Positions 43,994-54,082 of a DNA stretch of 64,000 nt are shown one piece after another. A model generated the notes under the pieces. It had not been told where the DNA came from, made no database searches, and saw only the letters and a program-made list of their open reading frames with translations. Source of the DNA: Streptomyces nigrescens (GTDB taxonomy: Bacteria > Actinomycetota > Actinomycetes > Streptomycetales > Streptomycetaceae); contig AP026073.1 of assembly GCA_024349765.1 (NCBI GenBank), forward strand, positions 5,952,001-6,016,000. Reading direction: 5' to 3'. Positions within the stretch are counted from its first letter, which is position 1; every line of letters begins with the position of its first letter. The translations under genes were made by a program, and so were the position numbers.

Positions 43994-44162
43994 CTCCCGC
44001 GCTCCTTGGTCGTGTTGTCCCCCGCCTGCCCCGTGGCCCCCGCCGTACGCCCTGGCCGCCGCCCTGCGTGTCCCCGGCCCGCCCGCACGCCCGGTCCGGG
44101 CCGCGGCCGGGCGGGCGGCCATCCGCCGCACGGGCGGCGGACGGCCGTCCGTCCCGGGTGCG

Positions 44163-45838
<1,676 letters not shown>

Positions 45839-45919
45839 CGGCGTCTCCTCGTCGTCGATGCGGCCCGTGCGGGCGTGTTTCTGGTGGGCCGACTTCGCGA
45901 TGAGGTTGTCGCAGGGTGG

Positions 45920-45957
45920 TTTCGGCCAAACCTTGCCGGTGTTTCACCGCAGTGACG
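45920..45957 (-). promoter_or_regulatory. GlnR-like operator upstream of amtB
   Basis: Read on the minus strand: GTCAC, six bases, GAAAC, six bases, a weak AAGGT, six bases, GAAAC. This is the Streptomyces GlnR box layout of alternating GTnAC and GAAAC half-sites at 11-base steps, with three good half-sites of four. A further GTAAC lies at 45972-45976 but out of phase. Confidence 0.75.
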
Positions 45958-45976
45958 AAGACCGCCGCGGTGTTAC

Positions 45977-46220
45977 GCCCCGGTGAACTCCGCGATCGGC
46001 CCCACATTCACCCGTTCGGTCGGAGGAAACATTGCGCCCCGTCGCCGCCACCACCCAGTGAGCAACCCCCGAGGCGAGCAACCACCTCCGCGGGAGCGGC
46101 GCCGGCCTGGGCGCAGAGGCGAACCGGCCGCGGTCCGCCGCCCGCGTGACCTGGCAGGGGGGAGCCGAGTCGGGGTGTACGGGGCGGCGGCCGCGGCCGG
46201 TGTTCCGGGGGCGGGGCCGG
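45977..46220. other. Remainder of the amtB-nsdA gap
   Basis: Both neighbours are on the minus strand: amtB starts at 45838 and nsdA ends at 46221. This stretch contains no gene I can support and no clear terminator hairpin for nsdA. Together with the GlnR-like box it forms the promoter region of the nitrogen operon. Confidence 0.5.
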
Positions 46221-47696
46221 TCAGACGGCCTCCGCGGTTTCCGGGAGGGAGCGGGCGAGGTCGTCGCTGAGCCGGATGACCTCGGCGACCCCGCCGAATT
46301 CCCGGGCGGCGGTGTCCACGGTCTTCCGCAGCCGGGTGTTGACCCGCTCCGAGCGGACCTGCCGGGCGAACGGGATGGCCTTCTGCGCCATCTCCGCGCA
46401 GGCCACCGGCTCCTTCTGCAGCAGCCGTACGGTCGCCATCCCGATGAGGTTGAGCGCGTACGACCGCTGGTGCTCGGGGTCCTTGCCGAACAGCTCCACG
46501 GCCCGCTCCATGACGGGCTCGGCGAGCGAGGCGTACGTGGGGCTGCGGCCGGCGACGTAGGCCAGGTCGCGGTAGGAGTGGGCGTTCTCGGCGTTCAGCT
46601 CGGCCTCGGAGAAGAACCGGATCCAGTCCGGCTCGGGCTCGCCGGGCATGACGTCGGAGAAGGTGTCCTCGGCCATCCGCACGGCCCGCTTGACCTTGCT
46701 CGGCTGCCCCATCCCGGCGTAGGCGCGGGCCTCCATCGCATACAACATGGCCTGGGTGCGCGGGGTGGCGGTCTCCCGGCTGCCGTACTGGGCGAGGTGG
46801 ATGAGCTCCAGGGCGTCGTCGGGCCGGCCGAGGTGGATCATCTGGCGGCTCATGCTGGAGAGGATGTACGAGCCCAGCGGACGGTCGCCGGCCTCCTTCG
46901 CGGCGTGCAGCGCCAGCACGAAGTACTTCTGCGCGGTCGGCTGCAGCCCGACGTCGTAGCTCATCCAGCCGGCCAGCTCGGCGAGCTCGGCGGCGACCTT
47001 GAAGAGCCGCTTGGTGACCGGCTCCGGATGCGTCTCCTGGAGGAGGTCGGTGACCTCGTGGAGCTGGCCGACGACGGCCTTGCGCCGCAGTCCGCCGCCG
47101 CACTGGGCGTCCCACTGGCGGAACATCGCGGTCGTCGACTCCAGCAGGTCCAGCTCGGGCTTGGAGAGCCGGACCGGGCGCCTGGCGCGGTCGGGCTGCG
47201 GGTCGGCGCCGCCCGGGGACGCCGGGACCGGCACCAGCCAGCGCTGCATCGGCTCGATGAGGCTGGGTCCGGCGGCGAGCATGAGCGAGGTGCCGAGGAA
47301 GCCGCGGCGGGCGAGCATCAGGTCGCTGCGGGAGAACTCGCTGATGAGGTTGACCGTTTGGGTGCCGGCCCAGGGCAGGTCCACACCGGAGACGGACGGG
47401 GACTGGTGCGCGGAGCGCAGGCCCAGCTCCTCGATGCCGACGACGCAACCGAAGCGCTCGGAGAACAGCTCGGACAGGATCCGGGGGATGGGCTCGCGCG
47501 GCTGCTCACCGTCGAGCCACCGGCGCACCCGGGAGGTGTCGGTGCTGATGTGGTGGGCGCCCATCTGCCGTGCGCGGCGGTTGACCTGGCGGGCGAGCTC
47601 GCCCTTGGACCAGCCGCTGCGCATGAACCACGAACCCAACTGCGCGTTGGGCTGCTTGACGGCGTCGGTGCCGCCCGTGCCGCCGTTGCCGCCCAC
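46221..47696 (-). CDS. nsdA: NsdA, negative regulator of differentiation and antibiotic production
   Basis: About 491 residues. The N-terminal 90 have a helix-turn-helix-like start (QLGSWFMRSGWSKGELARQV, TDTSRVRRWLDGEQPREPIP). LARRGFLGTSLMLAAGPSLI follows, and the rest is helical TPR-like repeats (VTDLLQETHPEPVTKRLFKV onward). It matches NsdA, whose disruption in S. coelicolor increases actinorhodin and sporulation, and which also lies next to amtB there. GTG 47696 (GGNGGTGGTDAVKQPNAQLG) fits the known N-terminus; the longer frame to 47846 is probably leader. Confidence 0.9.
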   Translation of the reverse strand: MGGNGGTGGTDAVKQPNAQLGSWFMRSGWSKGELARQVNRRARQMGAHHISTDTSRVRRWLDGEQPREPIPRILSELFSERFGCVVGIEELGLRSAHQSPSVSGVDLPWAGTQTVNLISEFSRSDLMLARRGFLGTSLMLAAGPSLIEPMQRWLVPVPASPGGADPQPDRARRPVRLSKPELDLLESTTAMFRQWDAQCGGGLRRKAVVGQLHEVTDLLQETHPEPVTKRLFKVAAELAELAGWMSYDVGLQPTAQKYFVLALHAAKEAGDRPLGSYILSSMSRQMIHLGRPDDALELIHLAQYGSRETATPRTQAMLYAMEARAYAGMGQPSKVKRAVRMAEDTFSDVMPGEPEPDWIRFFSEAELNAENAHSYRDLAYVAGRSPTYASLAEPVMERAVELFGKDPEHQRSYALNLIGMATVRLLQKEPVACAEMAQKAIPFARQVRSERVNTRLRKTVDTAAREFGGVAEVIRLSDDLARSLPETAEAV

Positions 47697-48206
47697 TGGA
47701 AGCCCCCATCCCGATTGCTGCTTGGTGCCTGGCGCGTGCCTGGCGCGTTGCGTGGTGCCTGGTGCCGTCATGCGAACCGCCCGCAGGCGGCGGTCCGTTG
47801 CGACGCCTGTCCGGGGTACATCTACCCGACCACGGATTCCGGCCACACCTTTTGGCCTGTGCTCGACCGGTGCGTTGCCACCGGCATACCCGTGCGAACG
47901 ATGCCCCTCCGGGGTTCAGGCACCGAAAGTAATCCTACGATCACGCTCCCCGCGAGGGCGATCGCGGAAACGCCACCATTCGCCACCCCTTCGGATGAAC
48001 TCCGGGCGCTGCTCTCGCGATTGACTTGACACAGGTCGAGCACGTCCGGGCGGAACGAAGCGCGCAGCGGCTCCCGCGGCACTCCGCACCACCCGGCGCA
48101 CTCCGGCACACCACCGGCCCCGCGGGCCGTGAACGGAGCGTGAAAGGCGCCCGTCGTCAACCCACCGACTCGTAACCACTGCCAGGCACCACCCGTTGGA
48201 GGGGGT
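47697..48206. other. Divergent promoter region of nsdA and the prim-pol gene
   Basis: A 510-base gap. A TAGGAT-like -10 is present on the minus strand near 47934, without a matching -35. TTGACA occurs at 48022-48030 on the plus strand. CGTGCCTGGCGCG-type short repeats lie at 47728-47765. No gene is supported. Confidence 0.4.
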
Positions 48207-48881
48207 ATGGGCTTCACGATCGGCGGCATCCGGGAGAGGCGATCCGCCTCCCGGCGCCGCGCCCGCTCGACCGAGATCACGGCGGTGGCGGAGTACACCG
48301 GGCTGTGGGGCTGGGACGTCGTCCCCGGCGCCCGGGCGGCCCGCGCCGCCGGCGGCCGTCCGGACTGTTCGTGCGGCGCCCGCGACTGCCCCGCGCCCGG
48401 TGCCCATCCGCTGGAGTTCGCCGGGGAGCTGGCGGCCGGGGCGACGCTGGAGAAGGCCGCGGCGGCCTGGGCGGAGACCCCGGGGGCGGCGGTCCTGCTG
48501 CCGGTGGGCCGGTCCTTCGACGTGCTCGACGTGCCGGAGGCCGCGGGCCGCCACGCGCTGGCGCGGCTGGAGCGGATGGGGCTGCCGCTCGGCCCGGTCG
48601 CGCTGGCCCCGACCGGCCGGGCGCTGTTCTTCGTCGCCCCGGGTGCGGCCGCCGAGCTGCCCGATCTGCTCTACCGGACGGGCTGGGACGACGCCGCGCT
48701 CGACCTGCGGGCGCTCGGCCCCGGGACCCATGTCACCGCGCCGCCGTCCGACCACGGCGGGCAGGGCCCGATGCGCTGGCTGCGCCCGCCGGCCCTGGAG
48801 ACCGCGGGCCGGCCCCCGCAGGCCCGGCTGGTGTTGGGCACGCTGGCCTATGTGTGCCATCGCGCGCCGCTGTACGGCTGA
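48207..48881 (+). CDS. Stand-alone prim-pol domain protein
   Basis: 224 residues, related to the N-terminal bifunctional DNA primase/polymerase domain. Recognisable pieces: VAEYTGLWGWDVVPGARAAR, CGARDCPAPGAHPLEF (two Cys and His as in prim-pol zinc-stem regions), RSFDVLDVPEAAGRHAL with spaced acidic residues, and APPSDHGGQGPMRWLRPP, the VAPPSxHxxGxxYxW-like end. It has no helicase part, unlike plasmid replication proteins. The conserved catalytic set looks incomplete, so activity is uncertain. ATG 48207 follows GGAGGGGGT. It is conserved beside nsdA in streptomycetes, as recalled. Confidence 0.75.
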   Translation: MGFTIGGIRERRSASRRRARSTEITAVAEYTGLWGWDVVPGARAARAAGGRPDCSCGARDCPAPGAHPLEFAGELAAGATLEKAAAAWAETPGAAVLLPVGRSFDVLDVPEAAGRHALARLERMGLPLGPVALAPTGRALFFVAPGAAAELPDLLYRTGWDDAALDLRALGPGTHVTAPPSDHGGQGPMRWLRPPALETAGRPPQARLVLGTLAYVCHRAPLYG

Positions 48882-49004
48882 GCCGCGGCGGCCGGCGCGT
48901 ACCGGCATCCGGTGCGTACCGGGAAAGCGGAGCGCCCCGGTGCGGCCGGCCGTGGAGCCGGGCCCGCGTTCCGGGGCGCTGCGAGGTCCGCGCGGACGGG
49001 CGCG

Positions 49005-50237
49005 CTAGTCGCCGATAAGCGCATCCACGAACGCCTTCGGCTCGAACGGCGCCAGGTCGTCCGCGCCCTCGCCCAGGCCGACCAGCTTGACCGGGACGCC
49101 GAGCTCGCGCTGGACGGCGATGATGATGCCGCCCTTGGCCGTGCCGTCGAGCTTGGTGAGGACCACGCCGGTGATGTCCACGACCTCGGCGAAGACCCGG
49201 GCCTGGACCAGGCCGTTCTGGCCGGTGGTGGCGTCCAGGACGAGCAGCACCTCGCCGACCGGGCCGTGCTTCTCGACGACCCGCTTGACCTTGCCGAGCT
49301 CGTCCATCAGACCGGTCTTGGTGTGCAGCCGGCCGGCGGTGTCGATCAGGACGACGTCGGCGGCCTCGGCGATGCCCTCCTTGACCGCGTCGAAGGCGAT
49401 CGACGCGGGGTCGCCGCCCTCGGGCCCGCGGACCGTACGGGCACCGACCCGCTCGCCCCAGGTCTGCAGCTGGTCGGCGGCGGCGGCGCGGAAGGTGTCG
49501 GCGGCGCCGAGGACGACGGACTTGCCGTCGGCGACCAGGACGCGGGCGAGCTTGCCGGTGGTGGTGGTCTTGCCGGTGCCGTTGACGCCGACGACCATCA
49601 CGACGCCCGGGATCTCGTCGCCGCCGTTGCCGATGCCGTTGGCGGTGTGGACGGTCCGGTCGAGGTCCGGGCCGATCAGCGTGAGCAGTTCCTCGCGGAG
49701 GAGTTCGCGCAGGTCGTCGGGGGTGCGGGTGCCGAGCACCTTGACCCGCTCGCGCAGCCGCTCGACGAGCTCCTGGGTGGGGGCGACGCCGACGTCGGCG
49801 GTGAGGAGGGTGTCCTCGACCTCCTCCCAGGTGTCCTCGTCGAGGTGCTCGCGGGAGAGCAGGTTGAGCAGGCCCTTGCCGAGGGTGTTCTGCGAGCGGG
49901 AGAGCCGGGCGCGCAGCCGGACCAGCCGGCCGGCGGTGGGCTCGGGGACCTCGACGGGGGGCGCGGCGGGCGCCTCGGGCTCGGCGGCCGGTGCCTCGGC
50001 CGCGGGGGCCTCGGCGGTGGGCAGCGTGACGTCCTCGACGGTGCGACGTTCCTCGTCGCTGGGGGCTTCGGCCTCCTCGCCGACGTGCGGTTCGGCGGGG
50101 GGCGCGGTGACGGAGGGCTGGGGGGTGGCCGGCGGGGGCGGCGGCAGCTGCTTCTTCTTGCGGCCGCTGACGACGAGCCCGCTGATCGCGCCGAGCACGA
50201 CCACGGCGATGACTACAGCAAGGATGACGTATTCCAT
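49005..50237 (-). CDS. ftsY: Signal recognition particle receptor FtsY
   Basis: About 410 residues. One N-terminal TM helix (MEYVILAVVIAVVVLGAISG) anchors it, followed by an Ala/Glu/Pro linker of about 75 residues and the NG domain. GTPase motifs: GVNGTGKTTTTGKLA (about 210), DTAGRLHTKTGLMDELGKVK and TKLDGTAKGG (about 365). Partner of Ffh in co-translational targeting. ATG 50237 is preceded by GGAGGGGTT; an upstream ATG at 50258 is less well placed. Confidence 0.95.
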   Translation of the reverse strand: MEYVILAVVIAVVVLGAISGLVVSGRKKKQLPPPPPATPQPSVTAPPAEPHVGEEAEAPSDEERRTVEDVTLPTAEAPAAEAPAAEPEAPAAPPVEVPEPTAGRLVRLRARLSRSQNTLGKGLLNLLSREHLDEDTWEEVEDTLLTADVGVAPTQELVERLRERVKVLGTRTPDDLRELLREELLTLIGPDLDRTVHTANGIGNGGDEIPGVVMVVGVNGTGKTTTTGKLARVLVADGKSVVLGAADTFRAAAADQLQTWGERVGARTVRGPEGGDPASIAFDAVKEGIAEAADVVLIDTAGRLHTKTGLMDELGKVKRVVEKHGPVGEVLLVLDATTGQNGLVQARVFAEVVDITGVVLTKLDGTAKGGIIIAVQRELGVPVKLVGLGEGADDLAPFEPKAFVDALIGD

Positions 50238-50337
50238 AACCCCTCCAGTATCAGCCACGCCCCGTGGGCGGGACCCTCACGCGCCGGTTTCCGGCTCCGG
50301 CCCGGACCGGCCCGGGGCCTGGTCGCGGGGGTCCGAC

Positions 50338-50386
50338 TGGACCCTTCGACGAGTGTGGGTGACACTCGTCCTCGTTGAGGGGTCCA
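50338..50386. promoter_or_regulatory. Extended imperfect hairpin between ftsY and NCS1 permease genes
   Basis: TGGACCCTTCGACGAGTGT pairs with the stretch ending CTCGTTGAGGGGTCCA. The inner arms CGAGTGT and ACACTCG are exact, and the outer arms have small bulges. It lies in the 312-base divergent gap and may be an operator for the permease gene or overlap the ftsY promoter. Confidence 0.55.
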
Positions 50387-50549
50387 ACGGTGCGAAGTAG
50401 CAGAAGTTGGATCAAAGTACGATGGTGGACGGCCGCGCAACGCGCGTAGAGTCCTGGCAACCAAGGCTCTGGCCAGGTACCACAGCCGCTGCCTGCACCT
50501 CCTCCCCCGGGGGTGCCCCCCAGATCCCCGCACGGAGATAGCTGCACCT

Positions 50550-52037
50550 ATGGGCACCAGCACCACGTCCACGTCCCGTCCCGAAACCGAAGGCGCCGTC
50601 GAGACCCGCGGCATCGAGCCCGTCCCGGATCACGAGCGCCGAGGACGCGTCCGCGAACTCTTCCCGACCTGGGTCGCCGCCAACATCAGCGTGCTGTTGC
50701 TCACCATGGGGGCCTCGCTGGTGATCAACAACAGCCTGAACTTCTGGCAGGTGCTGATCGTCGCCGCGATCGCCTCCGCCGTCTCGTTCGGCATGGTCGG
50801 GCTGCTGTCGGTCTCCGGCAAGTGGGGCGGCGCCCCGGGCGCGATGCTCTCGCGGGCCGCCTTCGGCGTGCGCGGCAACTACTTCCCGGGCGCGATCCTG
50901 TGGGTCGCCCGCTTCGGCTGGGAGACGATCAACGCGGTCACCGGCGCGTACGCCATCCTGACCGTGCTGCACCTGGTGTTCGGCATCGAGGCCAACAACG
51001 CCCTGGTGGTCGTGACCCTGCTGGCCTTCGTCGCCTGTACGTTCCTGGTGAGCGGCATGGGCCGCAAGGCGCTGAACGTGTGCAACAAGTACTCGACGTA
51101 CCTGTTCAGCGCGATCAGCGTGGTCGTGCTGGTCTACCTGGTCGCCACCGCGCCGTGGAGCTCGATCCTCCACAAGTCGCCGGGCTCGACCACCCTGATG
51201 ATCGCGGGCATCGGCACCATCGCCGCCGGCGGCATCAGCTGGGTCCCCACCGGTCCGGACTTCGCGCGCTACCTCCCGCACTCCGCCTCCGGCAAGAAGA
51301 TCGTCGGCACGACCATCTCCGGCGCGGCGCTGGTGCTGATCCCGATGGTGCTCATGGGCGGCGTGATGGCGGTCTCCAACCCGGAGCTGGCCAGCCAGAA
51401 CACCGACCCGATGTCCTTCCTCGGCCAGGTCCTGCCGCGGGCCATCGCGATCCCTTACCTGATCACCGCGCTGGTCGGCATGATGCTGATCAACAGCCTG
51501 TCGATGTACTCGGCCGGCTTCACCGCGCAGACCATGGGCGTCAAGCTGCCGCGCGCCCTGGCGGTCAGCATCAACGCCGCCATCAGCCTGATCGGCGGGC
51601 TGTTCATGATGCTGGTGGCCAAGGACTTCATCGGGCAGTTCATCGCCTTCCTGACGCTGCTCGCGGTCTCCTTCTCCGCCTGGATCGGGGTCTACGCGGT
51701 CGACATGTTCCGCCGCCGCAAGCTCGCGGTGCGCTATGACTCCGCCGGCCTGATGGACACCGGCCGCACCAGCCGCTACTGGTACACCGGCGGCTTCTGC
51801 TGGCAGGCCATGGCCGCCTGGGCGGTCGCGCTGGTGGCGGGCCTGTGCTTCACCAAGGTCCAGTGGTTCGCCGGCCCGCTGGCCACGACCTGGATCGGCG
51901 AGAACGGCCTGGGCTGGGCGGCCACGATCGCGATCGCCGCGGTGGTCTTCGCGGTCCTCCCGGCGGCGAAGGAGTCGGTCCCGGCGGCCGCTGCCGAGGC
52001 ACCGGCAAAGGCCCGGCAGTCGGTCGAGGTGAGCTGA
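50550..52037 (+). CDS. NCS1 family nucleobase permease (CodB-like)
   Basis: 495 residues, about twelve TM helices. NCS1 features: an N-terminal cytoplasmic stretch, LFPTWVAANISVLLLTMGAS, VSGKWGGAPGAMLSRAAFGV (the PxxRaxFGxxG-like helix), and ISWVPTGPDFARYLPHSAS (the conserved D-Y pair after TM6). Likely imports cytosine or a related purine/pyrimidine with a cation. ATG 50550 has a weakly placed GGAG. It is divergent from ftsY and followed by a flavin monooxygenase gene behind a strong hairpin. Confidence 0.85.
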   Translation: MGTSTTSTSRPETEGAVETRGIEPVPDHERRGRVRELFPTWVAANISVLLLTMGASLVINNSLNFWQVLIVAAIASAVSFGMVGLLSVSGKWGGAPGAMLSRAAFGVRGNYFPGAILWVARFGWETINAVTGAYAILTVLHLVFGIEANNALVVVTLLAFVACTFLVSGMGRKALNVCNKYSTYLFSAISVVVLVYLVATAPWSSILHKSPGSTTLMIAGIGTIAAGGISWVPTGPDFARYLPHSASGKKIVGTTISGAALVLIPMVLMGGVMAVSNPELASQNTDPMSFLGQVLPRAIAIPYLITALVGMMLINSLSMYSAGFTAQTMGVKLPRALAVSINAAISLIGGLFMMLVAKDFIGQFIAFLTLLAVSFSAWIGVYAVDMFRRRKLAVRYDSAGLMDTGRTSRYWYTGGFCWQAMAAWAVALVAGLCFTKVQWFAGPLATTWIGENGLGWAATIAIAAVVFAVLPAAKESVPAAAAEAPAKARQSVEVS

Positions 52038-52096
52038 GCTGAGCCGCCCCACCCCGGGAGGCTCCCGCCCTCTGGCCACCTGACGCCGCGTCAGCT

Positions 52097-52136
52097 AACG
52101 TCCCCTTCGCCAACCGTCCTTGGCGAAGGGGACGTT
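52097..52136 (+). promoter_or_regulatory. 17-bp perfect hairpin covering the start region of the LLM oxidoreductase gene
   Basis: AACGTCCCCTTCGCCAA (52097-52113) and its exact complement (52120-52136) with a six-base loop. The right arm contains the only Shine-Dalgarno-like sequence (GAAGGGGA), and the ATG at 52140 starts three bases after the arm. It could end transcription from the permease gene, hide the ribosome-binding site, or both. Confidence 0.85.
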
Positions 52137-52139
52137 GCC

Positions 52140-53207
52140 ATGTCCGGTGCCCTGTCCGATGTCACGCCCGATGCCACGCCCGGTGCCCGGCCCGCGCCGG
52201 CCGCACCGCCCGCCCGGCCCGTCACGGTCCTGCGCGTCAACCTCGTCGACCCGGCGCCCACCGCCGCCTCGCTCGCCGCCCGCTACCGGGCCGCCGTCGA
52301 GATGGCCGCCTTCGCCGACGACCGCGGCATCACCATGATCCAGACCGAGGAGCACCACGCCACGGACAACGGCTGGATGCCCTCGCCGCTCGCCTTCGCG
52401 GGCGCCGTCTTCGGCGCCACCCGCCGGATCGGGGTGACGGTCTCCGCGCTGATCACCCCGCTGCACGACCCGCTCCGGCTCGCCGAGGACCTCGCCTCGC
52501 TCGACCTGCTCAGCGGCGGCCGGCTGGTCACCGTCGCGGGCATCGGCTACCGGCCCGAGGAGTACGCGGCCCACGGCAAGGACTGGGCCGGCCGCGGCGC
52601 GCTCCAGGACGAGGTGCTCGGCACCCTGCTGTCCGCCTGGACCGGTGAACCGTTCAGCTACCGGGGGCGTACGGTGCGGGTCACCCCGCGCCCGTTCACC
52701 CGGCCGCACCCGCTGCTGCTGGTCGGCGGCAGCTCACGCGCCGCGGCCCGGCGCGCCGCCCGGCTGGGCCTCCCCTTCTTCCCCAGCGCCCGCCTGCCCT
52801 CACTGGAGGCGTACTACCACGAGCAGCGCGCCGTCCACGGCACCGACGGCTGGGTGCTGCAGCCACCCGAGCGGACCTGCCTGCTGCACGTCTCCGAGGA
52901 CCCGGACCGCACCTGGGCCGAGTACGGCGGCCATCTCCTGCACGAGGCGCGGACCTACGCCTCCTGGCAGTCCGCGGGGATCCGCTCCGCGGTGCGTTCG
53001 GCGGCGACGGACACGGAGGCGCTGCGCGAGGAGGGCGTCTACCGGGTCGTCACCCCGGACGAGTGCCTCGCGCTTGCCCAACGCGCGGGCACCGAGGGCC
53101 CGTTGATCCTGCATCCGCTGTGCGGCGGCATGCCGGTGGACGAGGGGTGGCGGTCGCTGCACCTGTTCGCGGAGCGGGTGCTTACGCGGCTTGGTCCCCC
53201 CACGTAG
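52140..53207 (+). CDS. LLM class flavin-dependent oxidoreductase
   Basis: 355 residues of the luciferase-like TIM-barrel family. Visible: an N-terminal Ala/Pro-rich leader, FADDRGITMIQTEEHHATDN (about 58-77, the EHH typical of bacterial luciferase-like proteins), TRRIGVTVSALITPLHDPLR, LASLDLLSGGRLVTVAGIGY (about 120-139), and HPLLLVGGSSRAAARRAARL. Uses reduced FMN or F420 to act on an unknown substrate. It follows the NCS1 permease by 100 bases, so a role in breakdown of an imported base is possible but unproven. Confidence 0.82.
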   Translation: MSGALSDVTPDATPGARPAPAAPPARPVTVLRVNLVDPAPTAASLAARYRAAVEMAAFADDRGITMIQTEEHHATDNGWMPSPLAFAGAVFGATRRIGVTVSALITPLHDPLRLAEDLASLDLLSGGRLVTVAGIGYRPEEYAAHGKDWAGRGALQDEVLGTLLSAWTGEPFSYRGRTVRVTPRPFTRPHPLLLVGGSSRAAARRAARLGLPFFPSARLPSLEAYYHEQRAVHGTDGWVLQPPERTCLLHVSEDPDRTWAEYGGHLLHEARTYASWQSAGIRSAVRSAATDTEALREEGVYRVVTPDECLALAQRAGTEGPLILHPLCGGMPVDEGWRSLHLFAERVLTRLGPPT

Positions 53208-53227
53208 CCGTCTGTTCCGCCGCGGTT

Positions 53228-53648
53228 GTTGCTCGCCGTTGCGCCTGCGGCGGGCCAGGTGGGTTGTTGGGTGCGGTGACGGGCCTCCGGGGCCGCTTGT
53301 GTGGACTGCTGACGCTTTACGTCCACACAACCGGCCCCTCCGGCCCGTCCCCTCCCGTTGGAGGAGTGGGAAAAGGCCGGTGGGGGTGCACGTAATGCCT
53401 ACGTGCGCGCAGGCAACGGATGACGCCCGCCCCCAACCAGCTGAGAAACTCCCACCCACGGGAGGGGCTGGACCGGAGGACGAAGTCTGGAGGGCCGGCA
53501 CCGCACCCGAAAACACCACGCCCGCCGCCAGGCGCAACGGCGAGACGACCCGCGGCGGGACGGCCAGGTACGTGCGGGGCGCCGCGAAGCGCGCAACGGC
53601 GAGACGACCCGCGGCGCCGCAGACAGGTACGTGGGAGGCAAAAGCCAA
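53228..53648. mobile_element. Palindromic intergenic (MITE-like) element
   Basis: The 453-base gap between convergent genes is almost all inverted repeats. CTCGCCGTTGCGCCTG (53232-53247) recurs inverted at 53529-53544. A 29-base near-perfect hairpin spans 53278-53306/53321-53349 with exact TTGTGTGGAC/GTCCACACAA tips. CCCCTCCCGT and ACGGGAGGGG arms flank 53350-53465. A unit starting GCGCAACGGCGAGACGACCC occurs at 53532 and again at 53591, 59 bases apart. No coding frame or transposase is present. Confidence 0.65.
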
Positions 53649-53660
53649 GCGCAGCGGGAC

Positions 53661-54011
53661 TTAGCCCTCTGGATAGAAGACGAAGAGTGTGCAGCCCGTG
53701 TCCGAGTGGGGGAGGTGCCAGGAGCCCGCGGGGGCGTGGAGGAACGAGCCGGCGGGGTGGTCGCCGAAGCCGTCGTTGAAGGTGCCGGAGACGACGAAGA
53801 CCTCTTCCGGTCCCGGCTCGTGTACGTCGATCCGTTCCCAGGCGGCGCCCGGGTCGATCTCCAGGACCAGGGCCTTGGCCCCGTTGTCGCCCGTCCACAG
53901 GGGGCGGATCCGGACGCCGGGGAACAGCTCCTTGACGGGTGCGTCGGACACCTCCGACCACACGTAATCGTCCATCTCCTGGCCGCTGATCGCGGTGCTG
54001 TGTTGTGTCAT
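53661..54011 (-). CDS. Cupin-domain protein
   Basis: 116 residues forming one cupin of the ChrR/anti-ECF-sigma type. Motif 1 region: IDVHEPGPEEVFVVSGTFND (His, Glu, Glu, with a Gly-rich turn); motif 2 region: AGSFLHAPAGSWHLPHSDTG (His near the end). Metal binding is expected, function unknown. ATG 54011. It is divergent from an AraC-type regulator 71 bases away and is probably its target. Confidence 0.82.
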   Translation of the reverse strand: MTQHSTAISGQEMDDYVWSEVSDAPVKELFPGVRIRPLWTGDNGAKALVLEIDPGAAWERIDVHEPGPEEVFVVSGTFNDGFGDHPAGSFLHAPAGSWHLPHSDTGCTLFVFYPEG

Positions 54012-54048
54012 GGCGCCATCCTCATCGGGCCGGCACCCCCGCTCCCAG

Positions 54049-54062
54049 TGTCAGGAATGACA
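54049..54062. promoter_or_regulatory. TGTCA-N4-TGACA palindrome between cupin and AraC genes
   Basis: TGTCAGGAATGACA has exact five-base arms and lies in the 71-base gap between the divergent cupin and regulator genes, about 20 bases before the regulator start. It is placed like an operator for one or both. Confidence 0.5.
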
Positions 54063-54082
54063 TCCTCAGGTACTTTCCTGCC

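Noticed and set aside
43994-44131. Longer glnD start at 44131
   Set aside because: The added stretch is Arg/Gly/Ala-rich without a ribosome-binding site; TTG 43993 has AAGGAG at the right distance and gives the expected length.
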